Translations under genes and position numbers: made by a program | Assembly (NCBI GenBank): GCA_027078745.1 | Contig: JALWWO010000019.1 | Span: 281,972-345,971 of the forward strand | Reading direction: 5' to 3' | Source of the DNA: Chromatiaceae bacterium | GTDB taxonomy: Bacteria > Pseudomonadota > Gammaproteobacteria > Chromatiales > Chromatiaceae | DNA length: 64,000 nt | Notes under the pieces: generated by a model | What the model saw: the letters and a program-made list of their open reading frames with translations, nothing else | Told to the model about the DNA's origin: nothing | Databases searched by the model: none | Part shown: positions 55,120 to 64,000 of the stretch, piece by piece | Numbering within the stretch: position 1 is the first letter of the stretch | Layout of the letters: each line of letters opens with the position of its first letter

Positions 55120-55734
55120 ATGGATCTCAATCAACTGAATGAGCTTGATTTTAATAATATGGGCGAATGGCCGGGCATCGCCAAGGCCATCGCTGTACTC
55201 CTGCTCTGTGCGGCCACGGGAGGTGCCTGGTATTACTTCGATACCCAGCATCAATTAACACAGCTCGCAAGGGAAGAGAAGAAAGAAGCTGGGCTGCGCA
55301 AAACTTTTGAGGACAAGCAGAAAAAGGCCGCGAATCTGGATGCTTATATGGATCAATTAGCGGAGATGAAAGAATCTTTCGGCGCGATGCTTCGACAATT
55401 ACCCAATAAGACCGAGGTTGCTTCTCTCTTAGTGGATGTTTCGCAAACTGGACTGTCCGCCGGATTGGAATTTGAGTTATTTCGTCCTCAAGGGGAACAA
55501 AAGAAGGAATTCTATGCAGAGCTCCCCATCGATATTCAGGTGCTGGGTAAATATCACGAGTTCGGCCTTTTTATCAGTGGATTGGCCTCCCTGCCCCGCA
55601 TTGTCACGATTCATGATGTCAATATCCAAAACACCCAACAAGGTCCGGGTAGCAAGAAGAGAAAAGCCCAACTAACCCTCAACGCCACAGTGAAGACCTA
55701 CCGCTATCTCGAAGAAGAGGAGGAGGAGCAATGA
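55120..55734 (+). CDS. pilO: Type IV pilus assembly protein PilO
   Basis: About 204 residues (start MDLNQLNELDFNNMGEW, AGGAGGG about 11 bases before the ATG; an in-frame start at 55087 gives a longer odd N terminus). One transmembrane helix (about 21-40), coiled coil (about 50-95), and a PilO periplasmic domain (KTEVASLLVDVSQTG, LPIDIQVLGKYHEFGLFISGLASLPRIVTIHDVNI). Partner of PilN; links to PilP. Confidence 0.93.
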   Translation: MDLNQLNELDFNNMGEWPGIAKAIAVLLLCAATGGAWYYFDTQHQLTQLAREEKKEAGLRKTFEDKQKKAANLDAYMDQLAEMKESFGAMLRQLPNKTEVASLLVDVSQTGLSAGLEFELFRPQGEQKKEFYAELPIDIQVLGKYHEFGLFISGLASLPRIVTIHDVNIQNTQQGPGSKKRKAQLTLNATVKTYRYLEEEEEEQ

Positions 55735-56258
55735 ACTGGAGAGGGGGGCTTTCCATTCTCCTCGGACTGACGCTCAGTGCGTGCAGCAGTAGGGATATGA
55801 GTGATCTGAAGCAATATATTGCTGAAGTAAAAGCGCGGCCCCCGGGTGATATCGATCCCATCCCAGAGATCAAACCTGTGGAAACCTTTACCTATGAACC
55901 GGGAGATCGGCGAGATCCCTTTGTCATCGATCGGGAAACAGTGGAAGCAGTGACTTCTAGTCTGATCGCATCTAGCGGCATCGCACCGGATCCCCTGCGG
56001 CGCAAGGAGGAACTGGAACGCTTTCCCTTAGATTCCCTCACCATGCAGGGCACTTTGGAACAGGACGGGATTATGTGGGGACTGATTCGAGACCCAGAGG
56101 GCACTCTGCACTTGGTGCGTACGGGAAATTACATGGGGCTGAATGATGGGCAGATCATTCGAATCTCGGAAGAAGAAATCGAGCTTACGGAAATCGTCCC
56201 AGGGGAAACCCCTGGTACCTGGCGGGAACAACGTGCGAGTATCGCACTCAGCCAATAA
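55731..56258 (+). CDS. pilP: Type IV pilus biogenesis lipoprotein PilP
   Basis: 175 residues. Lipoprotein signal with lipobox (LTLSAC, Cys about 18), a proline-rich linker and the HR-like beta domain (DRRDPFVIDRETVEAVTSSL; LDSLTMQGTLEQDGIMWGLIRDPEGTLHLVRTGNYMG) that docks onto PilQ. The start overlaps pilO by 4 bases. Confidence 0.93.
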   Translation: MNWRGGLSILLGLTLSACSSRDMSDLKQYIAEVKARPPGDIDPIPEIKPVETFTYEPGDRRDPFVIDRETVEAVTSSLIASSGIAPDPLRRKEELERFPLDSLTMQGTLEQDGIMWGLIRDPEGTLHLVRTGNYMGLNDGQIIRISEEEIELTEIVPGETPGTWREQRASIALSQ

Positions 56259-56277
56259 ATCATTTGGAGATTTCGGC

Positions 56278-58425
56278 GTGATCAAGAACCTCTTTCTCTT
56301 TTTCCTCTCCCCCCAGGCAATCCGTGGTGAACGCGGTCTAGGAAGGCAAATCAGGGGGATCTTAGCTTCGTTCCTGCTGTTGCCCAATCTGGTATTGGCC
56401 TCGGCCAACCTCGATGAGGTGCAGTTCTCTGCTCTTCCTGGCAATCAAGTGCGGATCGACCTCATTTTTTCTGCTCCTGTGCCACCACCGAAGGACTTTT
56501 CAACAGATTTTCCAGCCCGGATCGTGTTGGATTTTGCAGGGGTTGCCAATGCACTGGGCAAGAAACGCGTGCCGATTTCCGTAGGTCCGGTGCAGAGCTT
56601 AGTCGCCCTTCAGAGCAGTGGCCGCACTCGTGTAGTAGTCAATCTATCCAGCGCAGTGCCCTACCGCATTCACGCCCAGGGAAGTCGCATCTTGCTTTTA
56701 GTCAATGATTCATCGAGCGGTAGCCAAATCGCTGCGCCTTCCCCCTCTCGAGCTCAGCCGAGCAATGTACCTCATTCCACGCCCTCGCAACCTGTTGGCA
56801 ATAGTATTCAAGCGATCGATTTTCGGCGCGGCCCCAAGGGAGAAGGTCGCGTACTGGTGACCCTACCGAGTCCCGATACCCGAGTGACGGTTTCCGAAAA
56901 AGGCCGGCACGTGCTCGTACAAATTCAAGATGTAAAGTTGCCTTCTCGTCTGCTGCGCCGTTTGGACGTGACGGACTTTGCCACGCCGGTCACCACCATT
57001 GAATCCTTACCCAAGGGTCGCCATGTGCAGATCGACATCCAGACAGGTACGGAGTACGAATATCTCGCCTATCAGGCCGATCGCTTGTTCACTGTAGAAT
57101 TCCGCCCTTTGACTCCACAGGAGAAGCAACGTCTTGAGCAGCAAAAACCCGTCTACACAGGAGACCGGCTCTCCCTGAACTTTCAAAACATCGAAGTGCG
57201 GGCAGTCCTGCAGCTCCTCGCGGATTTCACCGGGCTAAATCTAGTGGCCAGCGATACGGTCACCGGCAACATCACCTTACGTTTAAAGAATGTGCCCTGG
57301 GATCAAGCCTTGGACATTATCCTCAAGACTAAGGGTCTTTCCATGCGGCGCACGGATAATGTTATCCGAATCGCGCCCACGGAAGAGATCGCAGCGCAGG
57401 AGAAATTAGAGCTGGAATCCAAAAAGCAGGTGGAGGATCTGGCTCCGTTGCACTCAGAGTTCATTCAGATCAACTATGCTAAAGCACAGGATATTGCGGA
57501 TTTACTGAAATCCGATGAAAATAATATTTTAACCCCAGACCGCGGCAATGTAACCGTGGATGCACGGACGAACACCTTGATCGTCCAGGACACGGCTGCA
57601 AGATTGGAAGAAATCCGCCGGATCGTACATCGATTGGATGTACCTGTGCGTCAGGTCATGATCGAATCACGAATCGTCGTTGCTAACAACGATTTTGCCC
57701 GAGACCTCGGCGTGCGGTTTGGCTATGAGCTTCTTCGAGTTAACCGAAATCAGAATACGGTTCGCGAACTCAGTGGGTCTTTAGAGGGGACCTATGATGA
57801 AGACGGCTATTGGGGAAGCACAGTAAACAAAACCGTTCCTCTTCTCGTCGACCTTCCTGCAACAACGCCATCGGGAGGAATGAATCTACTCATCGGGAAG
57901 ATCGGCTCCTATCTACTGCAATTGGAACTCACTGCGATGCAGCGAGAGGGACGGGGAGAAATCATTTCCAGTCCTCGCGTGATCACCTCTGATAAACAGC
58001 AAGCTACGATCAAGGTAGGGAAGCAGATCCCCTATCAGGAATCCAGTGCTTCAGGAGGAACAACCGTTAAATTCAAAGATGCGGTACTGCAGTTAGATGT
58101 TACCCCGCAGATCACGCCGGATGATCGGATTATTTTAACCCTCAATGTAGAGAAGAACAATGCGGATTTCTCCCGTTCTGTAAACGGCGTGCCACCCATC
58201 GATACCCGTGCTGTAAAAACTTCTGTCCTGGTGGACAATGGAGAAACTGTGGTGCTCGGCGGTGTCTATGAACAGGAAAAAGCCTATAATCGGGAGCAGG
58301 TTCCCTGGTTAGGCTCTCTGCCCATTTTAGGCCATCTTTTCCGGAGCACTACCCGGCGAGACAATAATGAAGAGTTGCTGATTTTTGTAACGCCGAAGAT
58401 CCTCAAGGATATGGAGCTACCTTAG
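56278..58425 (+). CDS. pilQ: Type IV pilus secretin PilQ
   Basis: About 715 residues. Best start GTG at 56278 (GGAG nine bases upstream, 19 bases past pilP). The N terminus has a basic segment and a hydrophobic stretch (GILASFLLLPNLVLA). Two AMIN domains (about 50-260), an STN-like N0 domain (about 290-345: LSLNFQNIEVRAVLQLLADFTGLNLV), N1 (about 390-450), and the secretin domain ending VPWLGSLPILGHLFRSTTRRDNNEELLIFVTPKIL. It is the outer-membrane pore for pilus passage, also used in DNA uptake. Confidence 0.95.
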   Translation: MIKNLFLFFLSPQAIRGERGLGRQIRGILASFLLLPNLVLASANLDEVQFSALPGNQVRIDLIFSAPVPPPKDFSTDFPARIVLDFAGVANALGKKRVPISVGPVQSLVALQSSGRTRVVVNLSSAVPYRIHAQGSRILLLVNDSSSGSQIAAPSPSRAQPSNVPHSTPSQPVGNSIQAIDFRRGPKGEGRVLVTLPSPDTRVTVSEKGRHVLVQIQDVKLPSRLLRRLDVTDFATPVTTIESLPKGRHVQIDIQTGTEYEYLAYQADRLFTVEFRPLTPQEKQRLEQQKPVYTGDRLSLNFQNIEVRAVLQLLADFTGLNLVASDTVTGNITLRLKNVPWDQALDIILKTKGLSMRRTDNVIRIAPTEEIAAQEKLELESKKQVEDLAPLHSEFIQINYAKAQDIADLLKSDENNILTPDRGNVTVDARTNTLIVQDTAARLEEIRRIVHRLDVPVRQVMIESRIVVANNDFARDLGVRFGYELLRVNRNQNTVRELSGSLEGTYDEDGYWGSTVNKTVPLLVDLPATTPSGGMNLLIGKIGSYLLQLELTAMQREGRGEIISSPRVITSDKQQATIKVGKQIPYQESSASGGTTVKFKDAVLQLDVTPQITPDDRIILTLNVEKNNADFSRSVNGVPPIDTRAVKTSVLVDNGETVVLGGVYEQEKAYNREQVPWLGSLPILGHLFRSTTRRDNNEELLIFVTPKILKDMELP

Positions 58426-58469
58426 GCTAAAAGGTCGAGTAGAAAGTTGAGGTAGGAAAACCACGCACG

Positions 58470-58982
58470 ATGCCCCCCAAGAATATCTTTCTCATCGGTC
58501 CCATGGGGGCGGGTAAATCCACCACGGGTCGCCACCTCGCGGAGCTCCTATCCTATCGCTTTTTAGATAGCGACTTAGAGATCCAGCGGCGAACAGGGGT
58601 AGACATCCCCACCATCTTTGAATTCGAGGGAGAAGCGGGCTTTCGTAAGCGAGAACGTCAAGTCATCGAAGCGCTTACTCGAGAGACGGGCATCGTGCTG
58701 GCAACCGGAGGGGGTTCTGTGCTGCACGCGGATAATCGGCGGGATTTGGCAGCGCGTGGCTTTGTCATCTATCTTCATTGCAGTCCGGAGCAACAGTATA
58801 GCCGCACCGTTCGAGATCGCAGCCGCCCTTTACTTCAAACCGAGGATCCATTGAAACGTCTGCAAGCACTCATGGTCCAGCGAGATCCCCTTTACCGTCA
58901 AGTCGCCGATCTGATCGTGTCCACGGAAAAGCGCAGTGCAGCTGCCGTGCTCAGGGAAATCCGCCGTCGCCTCGGAGAATAG
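58470..58982 (+). CDS. aroK: Shikimate kinase
   Basis: 170 residues, standard. Walker A LIGPMGAGKSTTGRHLA (about 8-24), shikimate-binding DSDLEIQRRTG (about 33-43) and GEAGFRKRERQVI, then LATGGGSVL and the lid RTVRDRSRPLL. It follows pilQ by about 45 bases, as in many gammaproteobacteria, and precedes aroB by 3 bases. Confidence 0.95.
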   Translation: MPPKNIFLIGPMGAGKSTTGRHLAELLSYRFLDSDLEIQRRTGVDIPTIFEFEGEAGFRKRERQVIEALTRETGIVLATGGGSVLHADNRRDLAARGFVIYLHCSPEQQYSRTVRDRSRPLLQTEDPLKRLQALMVQRDPLYRQVADLIVSTEKRSAAAVLREIRRRLGE

Positions 58983-58985
58983 GGC

Positions 58986-60065
58986 ATGTTGCATACGCTT
59001 CAAGTCCCTCTCGGCGCGCGCACCTATCCCATTTACATTGGCCCCGGACTGCTTCGAGATCCCCAGTATTACCTGCCCCACATCCGTGGAAAGCAGGTCA
59101 TGGTCGTTACCAATACCACGATCGCACCGCTGTATCTGGAAGCAGTTCGGGAAGTGTTGGAAACCCTGCAAACTGAAACCGTTATATTGCCAGATGGTGA
59201 GGAATACAAAACTCTCAGCGTCTGGAATCGGATTTTCGATGCGCTCCTCCGCCATCGGATGGGGCGAGACTGCACGATTCTCGCGCTCGGTGGCGGAGTT
59301 ATCGGCGATATGGGGGGGTTCGCGGCGGCCTGCTACCAGCGAGGGGTCGATTTCATCCAGGTGCCCACTACCCTGCTCGCCCAGGTGGATTCCTCTGTCG
59401 GGGGGAAAACCGGCATCAACCATCCCCTGGGTAAGAATATGATCGGCGCTTTTCACCAACCTCGCGCGGTGATCGCCGATACAGATACCCTGCGCAGCCT
59501 GCCCGATCGAGAACTCTCCGCGGGATTGGCAGAAGTCATCAAATACGGTTTGATTCGAGATCCAGCCTTTTTCGCCTGGCTGGAATCCCACATCGAAGCC
59601 CTTCTGAACCGAGATCCCGAGGCCTTGACCTATGCTATCGAGCGATCCTGTCAGAACAAAGCAGCGGTCGTGGCAGCGGATGAACGGGAAGCAGGCCAGC
59701 GGGCCCTGCTGAACCTGGGACACAGCTTTGGGCATGCCATAGAAGCCGGATTGGGCTATGGTCATTGGCTCCACGGGGAAGCGGTGGCTGCGGGTATCTG
59801 CATGGCTGCAGAATTATCCCAGGAATTGGGCTGGTTATCGGGGAAGAGCGTAGCGCGCATTCGGGCGCTCCTCCGTGCGGCCCGATTGCCGGTAACCCCC
59901 CCCAAGGAATTGGCGCCGGACCGGTTCTTAGCACTCATGGCAGTGGATAAGAAGGTCCAAGCAGGGCGGCTCCGCCTGGTGCTATTGCGGGCGATCGGCG
60001 ATGCGGAGGTGACTGAGAATTTCGACCCTCAGGCCTTGCGGAGCGTTTTATCGGCCCATGGGTAG
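58986..60065 (+). CDS. aroB: 3-dehydroquinate synthase
   Basis: 359 residues, the E. coli length. Opens the shikimate pathway with NAD and zinc. Motifs: [48 protein letters not shown] in the middle (glycine-rich NAD loop and lysine of GGKTGIN), [28 protein letters not shown] with the zinc histidines. Starts 3 bases after aroK, so they form one unit with the pil genes. FimV follows by about 100 bases. Confidence 0.96.
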   Translation: MLHTLQVPLGARTYPIYIGPGLLRDPQYYLPHIRGKQVMVVTNTTIAPLYLEAVREVLETLQTETVILPDGEEYKTLSVWNRIFDALLRHRMGRDCTILALGGGVIGDMGGFAAACYQRGVDFIQVPTTLLAQVDSSVGGKTGINHPLGKNMIGAFHQPRAVIADTDTLRSLPDRELSAGLAEVIKYGLIRDPAFFAWLESHIEALLNRDPEALTYAIERSCQNKAAVVAADEREAGQRALLNLGHSFGHAIEAGLGYGHWLHGEAVAAGICMAAELSQELGWLSGKSVARIRALLRAARLPVTPPKELAPDRFLALMAVDKKVQAGRLRLVLLRAIGDAEVTENFDPQALRSVLSAHG

Positions 60066-60161
60066 TGTTTTCTCCGTTCAGCTGGTGTACAGGCTGGTAA
60101 ACACCCCTGTATCATGCGCAGGGACTGGGAATCAACACTCATTTTTAAGCGAGGGAGGAGG

Positions 60162-63050
60162 ATGTTTCGCAAACTGATCCTGGCGTCTGCGGTTTCGTTA
60201 GCCCTCTTACCGGGAACCTCTTGGTCGCTGGGTCTCGGCGGAATCCGCACCCAATCGGCGCTCAACGAGCCCTTCCTGGGAGAAATTGACCTCTACGAGG
60301 TTAAGCCGGATGAACTGGACAGCGTTAAGGTGCGCCTCGCTCCCAAAGAAGAATTTGAAAAAGCAGGTTCCCCTTGGTCTACTGCGCTGAGTAAATTGCG
60401 CTTTCAAGCCCGTCCCGCAGGTTCCGGCGCAGTCATCGAGATCACGAGCAAGGAACCGGTCCGTGAGCCTTATTTGGATTTCCTCATCGAAGTGATCTGG
60501 CCCCAGGGCCGCATGGTCAAAGGGTATACGGTACTCTTAGATCCCCCCGTTACGCTGAAGAGTCTGTCTCCCCAAGTTCCGCTGAGCGCAGCTGCAAAAA
60601 CGACCCGCCGAGCTGCACCGCCCCGAGATCGAACGGGCTATCCCCTTCGCTATGGACCCGTGAAACCGGGGGATAGCCTGTGGAAGATCGCACGCACTCT
60701 GGCACCAGCAGGTGCTACCATCGCACAGACTGCCATGGCGATTTATCGGACTAACCAGAATGCCTTTATCCGAGGCAATATCCACCGGCTTCGGCAAGGC
60801 GTCCTTTTGGAGATCCCCACACCAGAAGAACTGTTCGCCCTAGATGTCCGCAGTGCGCAAAGGGAGTTTTCCAACGCCCTCGCCGGTCGTCGAGTCACCG
60901 CATCCCCCCTCACGGACATCACTCAGTCCAGGCTAGAAATCGCTGCAGCGCCTTCCCCTGAGACGGCACGAATGCCCATATCTGCTTCGGGAGGGGCTGC
61001 AGGTCCTGGGAGAACAGCAGAATTCGACGCATTGCAACGGGAATTGTTGCTGGTTCAGGAATCGGCGGAAACCAATAAGCAGGAAGCCGAAGAACTGCGC
61101 GCCCGTGTCCGGGAACTAGAAAGTCAGCTCAATGACATCAGAATGCTCTTGAAGCTGCGCAATGAGCAGATCGCACAACTCCAATCCTTGCAATCCAATC
61201 GCAGTCCCGCACCACCGGAGCCTTCGGTGGTGGCAATGCACACTCAAGAAGTACCCCTGGGCATAGGCGAGGCACTTCCGGCCCAGGGGATCGCTGCGGA
61301 ACCACCAGAGCCAGCGGCGGAGTCTTCAGCGTCTGAAGAAGCCGGCGAAGAAACCGCTCCCACTGTGCCCGATGCGGCGGAGTATCCGGATGTAGCGATG
61401 TACCCGCCTGAGGTGCTGCAACCGCCCGTGGAGGAAATACAACCTCCCGCTGAGTTGCCGGAATTGGGCGGGGAAACAGATCAGGAGATCAACGTTCTGG
61501 ATCTCGGAGGAACTTCCGAACCCACAACCACTGTACCGGAACAGCCCGATGCGCAGGTCTTTTTCCCACCAGCGGAGGAAACAGGACCATTGCCAGCGGA
61601 GACTATGCCCCAGGAAATCGCTGTACCTCAGGAAATCACTGTACCTCAGGAGACAAGCGAACCTCAGGTTACAGACCGCCTTCCACCCGTCGGTCCCGTA
61701 TCTGAAACGGCTGTTCCGGATACAGCAGTACCGCCGAAAGAACTTCCAGGTATCTCGCAGAAACCTGCGGTTACTCCCTCCGACACCTTTTCTTTGAGCA
61801 ACCTTTCTTTACCCCTGTTAGGCGCTGCTGCAGGCATTCCCATCGGCCTCGGCTTGCTCGGTTTCTGGTGGATGCGGCGGAAGAAGGTAGAGGAGGAAGA
61901 AGAATTCTTGCTATCCCCTACCCCGACGAGCACGGGATTGGATACGTCGGAACCCAGTCCGGATGCGGATACAGAGAGCTTCGACAGCAACTTACCCCCG
62001 AGCACGGACTCCTTCAGTTTGGACAAGGACACAGAGGAGGCCGATGTCCTTTCCGAAGTAGATGTCTACCTGGCCTTTGGTCGCTATCGGGAAGCGGAGA
62101 ATTTGCTCAAGGAAGAGCTCCAGACAACACCGGACCGGCTGGAGCTCAAATTCAAGCTCGCCGAGGTCTATCACGGCAGCGAGAATCTGAAGGATTTGAT
62201 GGCCTTGCGCGAAGAGTTGCGCAAGGCAGAAGCAGAAACGCGGTATCCCGATCTTTGGAAACAGCTTAACCGCTGGGTATCGGAACTGGCTGAGCAATCT
62301 CAGCCCCAGGATGAAGTACCTCCGTCAGAGTCCGAACCCCTGGATATTCCTTCCTCCACCCCGACGACCAGCGAGTTGGATACGATCCAACAACCGATCT
62401 CCGAGACAGCCTCGGAAACCTCCGAGATGACTGCACCCTTTGAGCTATCTGCTCTGGCGGAAGGGCCTTTTACGGAAGAACCCTCCTCCCTACCCTCGGG
62501 ACTTTCGGAAGAGATTCTTCCCCACCCGAGCCCGAGCAGCCAGAGCAAGAGCATCGGCATGGATCTCTCTTCGGTACAAGGGGAGCTGGATACAAGCGAT
62601 GATCTAGATGACATTGCCTCTACCTTCCCTGAGGAAGAAGAGACGATCACTGCAGAGGATCAACGGGATACTCTGCGGGTGGATGGTTCCTCCGTCTTCG
62701 ATTCCCGCATGGATGACTCAGAGTCGCGCTCTCCAGAATCCTCGGTTCCCAGCACTTCGGCAGAAGGCATCACTCCGTCGGATTCCACAATCCAGACCAC
62801 CGAGAATCTGGACCCCTTCAGTGAGGGGGTCGGCACCAGCGAATCTGAAGCGAATGATGTGTTCTCTTCTCAGTGGGATATGGATTCTGGCCTCTGGGAT
62901 GAGACGGGCACGAAACTCGACCTTGCCCGCGCCTATATGGAAATGGAAGACACGGAGGCTGCTCGAGAGATCCTCGAAGAAGTCATCGCGGATGGAAACG
63001 AGCAGCAGAAAAAAGAAGCGCAAGAGATGCTGAAAAGGCTCGAACAGTAG
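60162..63050 (+). CDS. fimV: FimV-type motility and pilus hub protein
   Basis: 962 residues. Signal peptide (MFRKLILASAVSLALLPGTSWS), a FimV N-terminal domain (about 23-130: LGGIRTQSALNEPFLGEIDLYEV), a LysM peptidoglycan-binding domain (about 165-225: RYGPVKPGDSLWKIARTL), coiled coil (about 290-340), a long acidic Pro/Glu linker, one transmembrane helix (about 545-570), and an acidic cytoplasmic region with a TPR-like part (about 625-700) and the C-terminal FimV TPR (TKLDLARAYMEMEDTEAAREILEEVI). FimV localises to the pole and stimulates cAMP and type IV pilus assembly. Start ATG at 60162 after GGGAGGAGG. Between aroB and truA. Confidence 0.95.
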   Translation: MFRKLILASAVSLALLPGTSWSLGLGGIRTQSALNEPFLGEIDLYEVKPDELDSVKVRLAPKEEFEKAGSPWSTALSKLRFQARPAGSGAVIEITSKEPVREPYLDFLIEVIWPQGRMVKGYTVLLDPPVTLKSLSPQVPLSAAAKTTRRAAPPRDRTGYPLRYGPVKPGDSLWKIARTLAPAGATIAQTAMAIYRTNQNAFIRGNIHRLRQGVLLEIPTPEELFALDVRSAQREFSNALAGRRVTASPLTDITQSRLEIAAAPSPETARMPISASGGAAGPGRTAEFDALQRELLLVQESAETNKQEAEELRARVRELESQLNDIRMLLKLRNEQIAQLQSLQSNRSPAPPEPSVVAMHTQEVPLGIGEALPAQGIAAEPPEPAAESSASEEAGEETAPTVPDAAEYPDVAMYPPEVLQPPVEEIQPPAELPELGGETDQEINVLDLGGTSEPTTTVPEQPDAQVFFPPAEETGPLPAETMPQEIAVPQEITVPQETSEPQVTDRLPPVGPVSETAVPDTAVPPKELPGISQKPAVTPSDTFSLSNLSLPLLGAAAGIPIGLGLLGFWWMRRKKVEEEEEFLLSPTPTSTGLDTSEPSPDADTESFDSNLPPSTDSFSLDKDTEEADVLSEVDVYLAFGRYREAENLLKEELQTTPDRLELKFKLAEVYHGSENLKDLMALREELRKAEAETRYPDLWKQLNRWVSELAEQSQPQDEVPPSESEPLDIPSSTPTTSELDTIQQPISETASETSEMTAPFELSALAEGPFTEEPSSLPSGLSEEILPHPSPSSQSKSIGMDLSSVQGELDTSDDLDDIASTFPEEEETITAEDQRDTLRVDGSSVFDSRMDDSESRSPESSVPSTSAEGITPSDSTIQTTENLDPFSEGVGTSESEANDVFSSQWDMDSGLWDETGTKLDLARAYMEMEDTEAAREILEEVIADGNEQQKKEAQEMLKRLEQ
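61610..61668 (+). repeat. Short tandem repeat in fimV (PQEI-[A/T]V units)
   Basis: Three to four consecutive 18-base units encoding Pro-Gln-Glu-Ile/Thr-x-Val-like hexapeptides (PQEIAV, PQEITV, PQETSE) in the periplasmic linker. The bases are nearly identical between copies 2 and 3 (GTACCTCAGGAAATC), so copy number could vary between strains. Confidence 0.6.
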
Positions 63051-63065
63051 AGCCCGACCGAGTCG

Positions 63066-63848
63066 GTGGATCAGGCGCATCGAATCGCCCTGGGAATCGA
63101 GTACGACGGGAGCGGTTTTCATGGATGGCAACGGCAGGTCGGCGTCCGCACTGTGCAACAGGTGCTTGAAGAAGCCCTTTCTCGGGTAGCCGATCATCCG
63201 GTTCAAGTGCAATGCGCGGGCCGCACGGATGCGGGCGTGCACGCGGAAGAACAGGTCGCACACTTCGATACCCAAGCACAGCGGACGCCCCGCGCCTGGG
63301 TGTTGGGCACCAATGTCCATTTACCGCCGGAAGTTGCCGTGCGCTGGGCAAAACCGGTTTCTCGAGACTTTCACGCGCGTTTCTGCGCGCAGGCTCGCCA
63401 CTATCGTTATCTCATCCTCTGCAGGACGAGCCGTTCCCCCCTGTATCATCATCGGGCTGCCTGGGTCCATCAGGTTTTGGATGTGGACCGCATGAATACT
63501 GCTGCTGCGGATCTGGTGGGAAAATGGGACTTCTCGAGCTTTCGAGCTCTGGCCTGCCAGGCCAAAAGCCCGGTGCGCCAAGTGCACTATTGCAGGTTAG
63601 TCCCGCAAGGGGATCTTCTGGAACTGCGCATCGGTGCGGATGGTTTTCTCCATCATATGGTGCGGAACATCGCCGGTGTGCTCCTAGCCATTGGCAAGGG
63701 GGATCGGCCGGTGCACTGGGTGCGGGAATTGCTGGCTGTTCGAGACCGCAGGCGAGGGGGGGTAACCGCGCCCCCGCAGGGCCTGTATTTCGTGCGGGCT
63801 GACTACCCCGCTTCCTTCCAGTTGCCTCAGCAACCCTTCGTTCCATGA
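63066..63848 (+). CDS. truA: tRNA pseudouridine(38-40) synthase
   Basis: 260 residues. The start is GTG at 63066 (VDQAHRIALGIEYDGSGFHGWQRQ). The catalytic Asp is in QCAGRTDAGVHAEEQV, with other signatures HYRYLI, GKWDFSSFRALACQAKSPVRQV and FLHHMVRNIAGVLLAIGKG. It modifies positions 38-40 of the anticodon arm of many tRNAs. It follows fimV by 15 bases and its stop overlaps trpF (ATGA). Confidence 0.96.
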   Translation: MDQAHRIALGIEYDGSGFHGWQRQVGVRTVQQVLEEALSRVADHPVQVQCAGRTDAGVHAEEQVAHFDTQAQRTPRAWVLGTNVHLPPEVAVRWAKPVSRDFHARFCAQARHYRYLILCRTSRSPLYHHRAAWVHQVLDVDRMNTAAADLVGKWDFSSFRALACQAKSPVRQVHYCRLVPQGDLLELRIGADGFLHHMVRNIAGVLLAIGKGDRPVHWVRELLAVRDRRRGGVTAPPQGLYFVRADYPASFQLPQQPFVP

Positions 63849-64000
63849 AGCAGCGGCGTACCCGAGTCAAGTTCTGCGGCATCCGGCGGCCTGTGGATCT
63901 CTCGACAGCCGCGCGCTTAGGCGCAGATGCCATCGGCTTGGTTTTCTTTCCAGCGAGTCCCCGAGCGATCTCCGGGGAACAAGCCAAGGGATTGTTGCAA
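63845..64000 (+). CDS. trpF: Phosphoribosylanthranilate isomerase, 3' end beyond window
   Basis: The first 52 codons are visible: RVKFCGIRRPVDLSTAARLGAD (catalytic Cys in FCGI, about residues 10-13) and AIGLVFFPASPRAISGEQA, the strand and loop conserved in TrpF. It continues past base 64000. Its ATG overlaps the truA stop by 4 bases. The pair truA-trpF is common in gammaproteobacteria. Confidence 0.93.
   Translation, partial: MKQRRTRVKFCGIRRPVDLSTAARLGADAIGLVFFPASPRAISGEQAKGLLQ

Overview
The window looks like a contiguous stretch of chromosome from a GC-rich, sulfur-oxidising gammaproteobacterium, possibly close to the Chromatiales or other thiosulfate oxidisers. The reasons are gammaproteobacterial gene orders (rsmI<>lpoA-yraN-dolP; pilMNOPQ-aroK-aroB; fimV-truA-trpF; methyltransferase-rnhA), a soxX-soxA cytochrome locus, ComM, UbiK, YheS, RecC and an AlgZ/AlgR-type pair. 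The assignment rests on gene content and order, not on a database search. Coding density is very high: neighbouring co-directional genes often overlap by 4 bases, and four convergent pairs share their stop codons in a 4-base overlap.

Layout. 1-8 kb: a leftward run of priA (cut at the left edge), an AI-2E-family permease, an orphan hyuB, aroE, hemB and purC. 8-12.7 kb: rightward recC, an aspartate aminotransferase and tRNA-Asn(GTT). 12.7-14.9 kb: an A+T-richer patch with an NYN-LOTUS protein and an unrecognised fragment. 14.9-17 kb: gmd interrupted in frame by a 341-residue intein that keeps both splicing and LAGLIDADG endonuclease motifs. 17-20.2 kb: a PfkB kinase, a membrane-anchored FGE-fold protein and rsmI, leftward. 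20.2-23.6 kb: lpoA (short form), yraN, dolP and an FAD-linked oxidase. 23.7-26.4 kb: a leftward porin-glnK-amtB operon with a clear sigma-54 promoter and an NtrC-like site. 26.4-28.2 kb: ubiK-comM. 28.2-30.4 kb: wzm/wzt polysaccharide export. 30.4-32.9 kb: yheS-mobA. 33-35.2 kb: soxX, soxA and a SoxK-rhodanese fusion. 35.2-40.5 kb: metH and a 5'-nucleotidase. 40.6-44.1 kb: a 2-phosphoglycerate-kinase-like protein, a CHASE histidine kinase and a response regulator. 44.1-47.9 kb: a CorC-like transporter, a Tat-exported superoxide reductase, a YkgJ protein, an RNase HI with an internal duplication, and a methyltransferase. 48-51.1 kb: algZ/algR, a 62-residue protein and degS. 51.1-53.2 kb: a Nif3-family protein and gltA. 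53.4-64 kb: pilMNOPQ, aroK, aroB, fimV, truA and the start of trpF.

How it fits together. The sox genes point to thiosulfate oxidation, although soxYZ and soxB are not in the window. Gmd and Wzm/Wzt suggest export of a polysaccharide containing a GDP-mannose-derived deoxysugar. The porin-glnK-amtB operon is a nitrogen-limitation response. PilMNOPQ and FimV build and support type IV pili, and AlgZ/AlgR could regulate them. The most unusual items are the gmd intein, the SoxK-SoxL fusion, the internally duplicated RNase HI, and the P-loop kinase with two ATP-cone-like segments coupled to a two-component system.
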